Assembly: GCA_965602805.1 (NCBI GenBank)
Contig: CBFCZK010000018.1
Location: 1 to 19,384 of the forward strand
Source of the DNA: Thiomicrorhabdus sp965602805
GTDB lineage: Bacteria > Pseudomonadota > Gammaproteobacteria > Thiomicrospirales > Thiomicrospiraceae
Reading direction: 5' to 3'
Length of the DNA: 19,384 nucleotides
Numbering within the stretch: position 1 is the stretch's first letter; the number at the start of each line of letters is the position of its first letter. Positions 14,258 to 19,384 of the stretch are shown here, one piece after another. A model generated the notes under the pieces. That model searched no databases and was not told where the DNA came from. It was given only the letters and a program-made list of their open reading frames with translations. A program made the translations under genes and the position numbers.

Positions 14258-15190
14258 ATGCAACTTAAATCATTTAGTCTGAAACTCATCCAATCTTCAC
14301 TATTGAGTGCAACTCTCCTTTCAGTGCCTATGGCTTCAATGGCGGCACAGTATATGCCGTTTGTTCAAGGTAACACACAGGTAGGTGCAAGTTTACAGGA
14401 TGCAATTGCAAGTACACAAGCAACGTTAAAGGCGAATGGATTTGATGTCGTTGGTAGTTATTCTCCGAGCGCGAATACGCAAGTTATTGTTGTCACTAAT
14501 CCAGTATTGAAATCGATGGCAGGACAGTCTGAAAATGGTGGTTTTGGCGCAATGGAGCGCATCGCCGTCGTTCAAAAGGGCGCGGATGTTGAAGTGAGTT
14601 ATACCAACCCAGCCTATATGTGGAACGTCTATCGCATGAAAGGCGATATCCAGCCGGTACAGAGTGCAATGAAGAGTGCTTTAGGCGCACAGAAAGAATA
14701 CGGTGCCGATACTCCTATTAGTGATGAAGACTTACGTGGTTACCACTATAAAATGATGATGCCTTATTTTGATGATGAAGATGAATTAGCTGAATTTGGA
14801 TCACATGAAGAGGCGATTAAGTCGGTTGAAGCGGGCTTAAAGGCGAAAATGGCCGGTTCTTCTAAAGTTTATCGCATTGATATTCCGGGTAAAAAAATGA
14901 GCGTTTTTGGTGTGGCTTTAAAGCACAAAGAAGCCTCTGATAATTTTATCAGTGAAGCTATTAATAAAAAGGGTATGAGTCATGCTGCGCATTTTCCATA
15001 CGAAATCTTAGTGGCTGATGGTGAAGTCATGGCATTAAATGGTAAGTTCCGTATTGCGGTAAACTGGCCACACCTGTCGATGATGGGAGATGGTAGTTTT
15101 ATGAGTATTGCAGGTGCGCCTGATAATATTACTGAAGCTCTAGAAGCCGTCGCTAAAAATGAAAAAATTGAAGCTGAATCCGCTTTCTAA
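14258..15190 (+). CDS. Secreted protein of unknown function, DUF302-like
   Basis: A 310-residue protein with a Sec signal peptide (about 1-29, likely cut after ASMA). The first mature half (about 40-130) has SLQDAIASTQATLKANGFDV, then MERIAVVQKGADVEVSYTNP, a layout similar to DUF302 domains (helix, GF-V strand, hydrophobic -DVEVSY-NP strand). The second half (about 160-300) may be a second, diverged domain with a comparable closing strand (NGKFRIAVNWPHLSMM). An acidic stretch YFDDEDELAEF lies between. No cysteines are left after signal removal and no catalytic motif is recognised. It is a single gene between two terminators, with a GAGGT ribosome site. The DUF302 link is tentative. Confidence 0.7.
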   Translation: MQLKSFSLKLIQSSLLSATLLSVPMASMAAQYMPFVQGNTQVGASLQDAIASTQATLKANGFDVVGSYSPSANTQVIVVTNPVLKSMAGQSENGGFGAMERIAVVQKGADVEVSYTNPAYMWNVYRMKGDIQPVQSAMKSALGAQKEYGADTPISDEDLRGYHYKMMMPYFDDEDELAEFGSHEEAIKSVEAGLKAKMAGSSKVYRIDIPGKKMSVFGVALKHKEASDNFISEAINKKGMSHAAHFPYEILVADGEVMALNGKFRIAVNWPHLSMMGDGSFMSIAGAPDNITEALEAVAKNEKIEAESAF

Positions 15191-15232
15191 TCTATTTAAA
15201 AAGCATTGAACGGTTTAAACCGTGACAAGTAC

Positions 15233-15263
15233 AAAAAAGCACAGAATATTCTGTGCTTTTTTT
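15233..15263 (+). terminator. Terminator before htpG
   Basis: GCACAGAATATTCTGTGC (15239-15256) is a perfect palindrome flanked by six A and seven T, a strong intrinsic terminator for the secreted-protein gene and usable from both directions. A separate 12-bp palindrome, CGGTTTAAACCG (15211-15222), lies just upstream of it. Confidence 0.92.
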
Positions 15264-15273
15264 GTTTATAAGC

Positions 15274-15300
15274 CTTGAAAAGCCATTTGCTTAACCCTAT
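15274..15300 (+). promoter_or_regulatory. Sigma-32-type heat-shock promoter of htpG
   Basis: CTTGAAA (15274-15280), identical to the -35 consensus of RpoH promoters, and CCCTAT (15295-15300), close to the -10 consensus CCCCAT, are separated by 14 bp, within the usual range. It lies about 55 bp before the htpG start, as expected for a heat-shock chaperone gene. Confidence 0.75.
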
Positions 15301-15355
15301 AGAATGGGCACATCTATTTTTTAATATCATTCAAAATCAAATTGGAGATTTATCA

Positions 15356-17251
15356 ATGAGTACAACCGAAACTCACGCGTTTCAGACCGAAGTGAATCAA
15401 CTGCTAAAATTAATGATTCATGCGTTATATTCAAATAAAGAGATTTTCCTTCGTGAGCTTGTTTCTAATGCTTCTGATGCTTTGGATAAGTTACGTTTTG
15501 AAGCGGTCTCAAATGATGCCCTAACCGAAGGTGAAGAAGAGCTTTTCATTCAGGTTGAATTTGATAAAGAGAGCGGTACGCTGACGATTTCTGATAACGG
15601 TATTGGTATGACGCGTGACGAAGTTATTGCTAACATCGGAACGATTGCCAACTCTGGAACAAAAAAGTTCCTAGAAAACATGACGGGTGACCAAGCTAAA
15701 GACTCTCACTTGATTGGTCAATTCGGTGTTGGATTCTATTCATCATTTATCGTGGCGGACGAAGTGGTCTTAACCACGCGTAAAGCGGGTACGGCAATCA
15801 CTGAAGCGACAAAATGGATTTCTCAAGGTGAAGGTGAGTTTACTCTGGAAACCGTTGAGAAGTCCTCTAAAGGAACTGATATCGTTCTTCATCTTAAAGA
15901 AGATATGAGCGAGTTCTTGGAAGAAGCGCGTTTGAAGAATATCATCACCACTTACTCTGATCATATTAGTTTCCCGATTAAAATGGCCGTTTCAGAGTTG
16001 GATGAAGAAACAAAAGAGCAGAAGCTGACCGGTGCTTTTGAGCAAGTCAATAAAGCGACTGCTTTGTGGACTCAGTCTAAATCGGATTTAACGGAAGAAG
16101 AGTATAAGAACTTCTATCAAACGATTACCCATGACTTTGAAGAGCCTTTGGCACACATTCATAATAAGGTTGAAGGGACGCTAGAATACACTTCACTGCT
16201 GTATATTCCTAAAAAAGCACCATTTGATCTATATGAGCGTGACCGTCGTTATGGTTTGAAACTGTATGTTAAGCGTGTATTCATTATGGATGACGCTGAA
16301 CAGTTAATGCCGACTTACCTACGTTTCGTGCGTGGTGTGATTGATTCTGCCGATTTACCGCTGAACGTTTCGCGCGAAATCCTACAGAGCAATAAGGTGG
16401 TTGATAAGATTCGTGGGGCTTCGGTTAAACGTATCTTGACTGAGTTAACTAAAATGTCTTCAGCGGATAATCAGGAAAACTACAATACTTTCTGGGATGA
16501 GTTTGGTCAGGTTATGAAAGAAGGCTTAGTAGAAGACTTTGCCAACAAAGATAAAATCGCTAAGTTAATGCGTTTTGCCTCTACTCATGATGAAAGCAAT
16601 GCCGAGCAACGTGCCTCTTTCACACAGTATGTTGATCGTATGCAGCCAGATCAAGAATCAATTTACTATATCGTGGCAGATACCCATGCTGCAGCGAAAG
16701 GCAGCCCGCATCTTGAAATGTTCCGTAAGAAAGGCATCGAAGTCTTATTGTTGTCAGATCGCATCGATGAGTGGTTAGTCTCTCATTTGACAGACTTTGA
16801 AGGTAAGATCCTTAAATCGATTACTTCTGCAGACCTAAAAGAGTTTGAAGAAGAAGCGGAAAAAGACTTGTCAGAAGATGAGAAAAAGACGCGTGAAGCT
16901 CTAACGGATAAAGTCAAAGCGGTTATTGATGATGTTGTTTCTGATGTGCGTATGACTAGCCGTCTAACAGATTCTCCTGCGTGTGTGGTGAGTGCTGAAG
17001 GTGATATGTCAGCGCACATGGTACGTATGATGGAGCAAATGGGGCAAGCGATGCCTAAGCAATTGCCTGTTTTGGAATTGAATCCTGATCACGCTTTAGT
17101 TAAAAAACTAGAGTCGATCGATGATGAGGCTAAGCTAAAAGAGTGGTCTCTGTTCTTATTGGAGCAAGCTCAGTTGGCAGAAGGGGATTCTCTTGAAAAC
17201 CCAGCAGCCTTCATTAAACGTATGAACGCTTTACTCAGTGAAGTGATTTAA
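15356..17251 (+). CDS. htpG: Molecular chaperone HtpG (bacterial Hsp90)
   Basis: ATP-dependent cytoplasmic chaperone. The frame is open further upstream (to a TTG at 15275), but the ATG at 15356 is preferred: it has a good ribosome site (TTGGAG, about 9 bases upstream), gives the family N-terminus [20 protein letters not shown] and a normal length of 631 residues, and lies downstream of the promoter. The GHKL ATPase domain has [16 protein letters not shown] (Glu34, Asn38), DNGIGM (80-85) and [10 protein letters not shown] (121-130). The middle domain has the catalytic-loop segment [11 protein letters not shown]. The C-terminus lacks the MEEVD of eukaryotic Hsp90, as expected in bacteria. Confidence 0.97.
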
Positions 17252-17302
17252 TTCGTTGAGCTGTTTGATGATTTAGTTTCTCTTTTAAATCATTTATTGA
17301 CT

Positions 17303-17342
17303 AAAACCCTAAACGACCAGGCCTGGTTGTTTGGGGTTTTTT
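17303..17342 (+). terminator. htpG terminator with palindrome at its apex
   Basis: AAAACCC (17303-17309) pairs with GGGTTTT (17334-17340), then a T-G wobble, AAAC with GTTT, a G-T wobble, and finally the 12-bp palindrome forms the top of the hairpin. The T-run reaches 17342. The palindrome is thus part of a working-looking intrinsic terminator. Confidence 0.85.
17316..17327. repeat. 12-bp palindrome ACCAGGCCTGGT, copy 4
   Basis: Identical to the core of copies 1-3, located at the centre of the htpG terminator hairpin, 65 bp past the htpG stop. Confidence 0.85.
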
Positions 17343-17471
17343 ACATTTAAAACAAACGTTTACACTGAATTTATGGCACAATAGCGCCAATTAATACCCC
17401 CCAGTTTTTTAGACCGTCGGATTTGAGTATCAACTCAGGCAGTCTTCTCAAATAAATAGTAGGAATAAGTT

Positions 17472-19076
17472 TTGATTTCAACAGCTAATATCACCATGCA
17501 GTTTGGTGAAAAACCCCTTTTTGAAGATATCTCAGTTAAGTTCGGTGGCGGTAAACGTTACGGTTTAATCGGTGCCAATGGTTGCGGTAAGTCGACCTTT
17601 ATGAAAATTTTAGGGGGCGATTTAGCACAGACTGCGGGTGTCGTCAGTGTTGATGAAAATGAACGCGTCGGTAAGCTAAAGCAGGATCAGTTTGCATACG
17701 AAGAGTTCAGTGTGGTCGATACCGTCATTATGGGGCAGCCTGAGTTATGGGAAGTCAAACGTGAACGTGATCGTATTTACAGCTTACCTGCAATGACAGA
17801 AACGGAAGGGATGCTGGTTGCAAACCTAGAAGTTCAGTTTGGTGAGATGGATGGTTATACTGCTGAATCTCGTGCCGGTGAATTATTACTGGGTCTTGAA
17901 ATTCCGGTAGAACAGCATTTCGGACCAATGAGTGAAGTTGCGCCAGGTTGGAAATTACGTGTGTTATTAGCACAAGCCTTGTTTTCTAATCCAGATATCT
18001 TATTGCTTGATGAGCCGACCAACAACTTGGATCTTAATACGATTACCTGGTTGGAAAACATCCTTAATGAACGTAAAAGTACCATGATTATCATTTCCCA
18101 TGATAGACATTTCTTAAACAGTGTTTGTACGCACATGGCCGATTTGGATTATGGTGAGTTACGTCTCTATCCTGGAAACTATGATCAGTATATGACGGCA
18201 GCGACGTTGGTGCGTGATCAGTTGTTATCAGATAATGCCAAGAAGCAAGGGCAAATCAATGAGCTTAAAGCTTTTGTAAGTCGTTTCTCAGCAAACGCCT
18301 CTAAAGCCAAGCAAGCGACTTCTCGTGCTAAAGCGCTTGATAAAATTGAACTATCTGAAGTAAAAGCTTCTAGTCGTGTGAATCCGTTTATCCGTTTTGA
18401 GCAAGATAAAAAATTATTCCGTTTAGCATTAGAAGTTGAAAAGCTGGGCAAAGTCTATTCTGACAATGAAGGTGAAGATAACCTAGTTCTCAAAGACCTA
18501 AACTTGATGTTAGAAGTCGGCGAGCGATTAGGTGTTATCGGTGCCAACGGTGTCGGTAAAACGACTTTCCTAAAATGTCTAGTCGGTGATACGGACTTAA
18601 CGTCCGGTGCGGTTAAATGGTCTGATAACGTTAAAATCGGTTATTACGGACAGGATCACGGTCATGACTTTGAAGAAGATATGAGTCTGATGGATTGGAT
18701 GGGGCAGTGGAAGCAACCAGGTGATGATGAGCAAGCACTGCGTGCTGTTTTAGGGCGTTTATTGTTCTCTCAAAAAGACATCGATAAGTCCGTAAAAGTC
18801 CTTTCTGGGGGCGAGCAAGGTCGTATGTTGTTTGGTAAATTAATGCTGCAAAAACCAAATGTCTTGATTATGGATGAGCCGACCAACCATTTGGATATGG
18901 AATCTATTGAATCGCTTAACCAAGCGATGGTTGATTACCCTGGAACGTTGATCTTTGTATCACATGACAGAGAGTTCATCTCTTCGATTGCGACTCGCAT
19001 GTTGATTATGAACGATGATGCGACCCACGTTGATTTCCGCGGTGACTACGAGTCTTATTTGTCGACATTGGTGTAA
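17472..19076 (+). CDS. ybiT: ABC-F family ATPase, YbiT type
   Basis: ABC-F proteins are soluble ribosome-associated ATPases that assist stalled or starting translation. The 534-residue protein closely matches E. coli YbiT (530) along its length. Two ATPase domains: Walker A GANGCGKS (34-41) and GANGVGKT (357-364); Walker B LLLDEP (177-182) and IMDEP (466-470). The first signature motif is degenerate (SEVAPGWKLRV instead of LSGGQ), as in YbiT, while the second is LSGGEQG (444-450). The inter-domain linker (about 240-315), the P-site tRNA interaction motif of ABC-F proteins, is Ala/Lys-rich with FVSRFSANASKAKQATSRAK. The start is TTG (17472), fixed by AGGA at 17461-17464 and by alignment of ISTANITMQFG with the YbiT N-terminus. 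There are no membrane segments. Confidence 0.94.
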   Translation: MISTANITMQFGEKPLFEDISVKFGGGKRYGLIGANGCGKSTFMKILGGDLAQTAGVVSVDENERVGKLKQDQFAYEEFSVVDTVIMGQPELWEVKRERDRIYSLPAMTETEGMLVANLEVQFGEMDGYTAESRAGELLLGLEIPVEQHFGPMSEVAPGWKLRVLLAQALFSNPDILLLDEPTNNLDLNTITWLENILNERKSTMIIISHDRHFLNSVCTHMADLDYGELRLYPGNYDQYMTAATLVRDQLLSDNAKKQGQINELKAFVSRFSANASKAKQATSRAKALDKIELSEVKASSRVNPFIRFEQDKKLFRLALEVEKLGKVYSDNEGEDNLVLKDLNLMLEVGERLGVIGANGVGKTTFLKCLVGDTDLTSGAVKWSDNVKIGYYGQDHGHDFEEDMSLMDWMGQWKQPGDDEQALRAVLGRLLFSQKDIDKSVKVLSGGEQGRMLFGKLMLQKPNVLIMDEPTNHLDMESIESLNQAMVDYPGTLIFVSHDREFISSIATRMLIMNDDATHVDFRGDYESYLSTLV

Positions 19077-19123
19077 GTTCTAAGCTTTGCTTTTAGAGCG
19101 CGTTAGGCATTACGTTATAAAAG

Positions 19124-19162
19124 AAAAAGCCCGCTAATCCAAAAGGATTAGCGGGCTTTTTT
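19124..19162. terminator. Bidirectional terminator after ybiT
   Basis: GCCCGCTAATCC (19129-19140) and GGATTAGCGGGC (19145-19156) form a perfect 12-bp stem with an AAAA loop, five A before and six T after. It sits between ybiT and the convergent gene at the right edge and can end both. Confidence 0.93.
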
Positions 19163-19259
19163 GTGTCCTCAGCAGGAGGAAGTCTGAAGAGAGTAAAAGG
19201 GGAAAATTAATACTCTTAATGTTTGAGGGCACGATTTCATCATATAGATGAAAGGTTGA

Positions 19260-19384
19260 TTAGAACACCATCAATAAATGAGGTGACCAATCTGGAATCA
19301 TCGCACCGGCATCGTCATTTGATGATAGGTGATGAGCTGAAGCTGCCGTAGATACGCCAACCGTTAAAAGTGCTGCTAATAGTA
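19260..19384 (-). CDS. Small exported protein, 5' end cut by window edge
   Basis: An open frame of 40 codons plus stop (TAA at 19262-19260) enters from the right edge on the minus strand. Its first visible residues, LLAALLTVGVSTAASA, read as the end of a Sec signal peptide with a clean Ala-Ser-Ala cleavage site. Only 24 residues follow, beginning HHLSSNDDAG and ending IPDWSPHLLMVF. The mature product would therefore be a very short periplasmic or secreted peptide with two N-terminal histidines. The family is not recognised. The start codon lies outside the window. That it is coding is inferred from the signal-peptide-like hydrophobic run and its position before a bidirectional terminator. Confidence 0.6.
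   Translation of the reverse strand, partial: LLAALLTVGVSTAASAHHLSSNDDAGAMIPDWSPHLLMVF

Noticed and set aside
15211..15222. CGGTTTAAACCG, another perfect 12-bp palindrome
   Set aside because: Seen only once in the window and next to a strong terminator; nothing marks it as a repeated signal.
19235..19253. Hairpin TTTCATC-ATATA-GATGAAA after the right-edge mini-gene as a terminator
   Set aside because: No T-run follows on the minus strand; the bidirectional terminator at 19124-19162 is a better candidate.

Overview
The window reads as an ordinary chromosomal segment of a gammaproteobacterium with moderate GC. The gene set (guaB-guaA-tadA synteny, a YbiT-type ABC-F protein, HtpG, SerB, a short ExbB with ExbD and TonB) fits this class. 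The overall flavour, including a Tat-exported metallo-beta-lactamase-fold protein and a small lipoprotein that loosely resembles SoxXA-binding proteins, suggests a sulfur-oxidising Thiomicrospira/Hydrogenovibrio/Thiomicrorhabdus-type bacterium. That taxonomic placement is inference from protein style, not a measured result. There is no rRNA, tRNA, CRISPR array, phage or complete mobile element.

Layout. Positions 1-293 hold no gene. They carry a tandem direct repeat that looks like a transposon end, several inverted repeats, a terminator and two copies of a 12-bp palindrome. On the minus strand follow sufE (294-728) and an exbB-exbD-tonB operon (2547 down to 839). Divergent from exbB is an exported MBL-fold hydrolase (2823-3818). 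Convergent with it are serB and an RDD membrane protein (minus, 4000-5272). A CbiM-like permease (5399-6067) faces a small lipoprotein gene (6136-6465, minus). A 328-bp intergenic region then leads into guaB, guaA and tadA (6794-10609). Next is a chemotaxis trio, cheD - cheA - CheZ-like phosphatase (10767-14048). After it come a secreted two-part protein of unknown function (14258-15190), htpG behind a heat-shock-type promoter (15356-17251) and ybiT (17472-19076). The right edge cuts a minus-strand gene for a very small exported protein.

How the genes work together. ExbB/ExbD/TonB form an energy-transducing complex for outer-membrane uptake; no receptor lies in the window. GuaB and GuaA make GMP from IMP, and TadA makes the wobble inosine of tRNA. 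CheD, CheA and the CheZ-like protein are parts of a chemotaxis pathway whose CheY, CheW, CheB/CheR and receptors must be elsewhere. HtpG and YbiT are general chaperone and translation factors.

Most distinctive observations: (1) the 12-bp perfect palindrome ACCAGGCCTGGT occurs four times, always between genes and always at or beside a transcription terminator; (2) CheD and the CheZ-like protein end in similar acidic ELF tails, possibly a shared CheY-docking peptide; (3) htpG has a good sigma-32-type promoter that also fixes its start codon; (4) the truncated right-edge gene encodes an exported peptide of only about 24 mature residues. No clear new multi-gene system is present.
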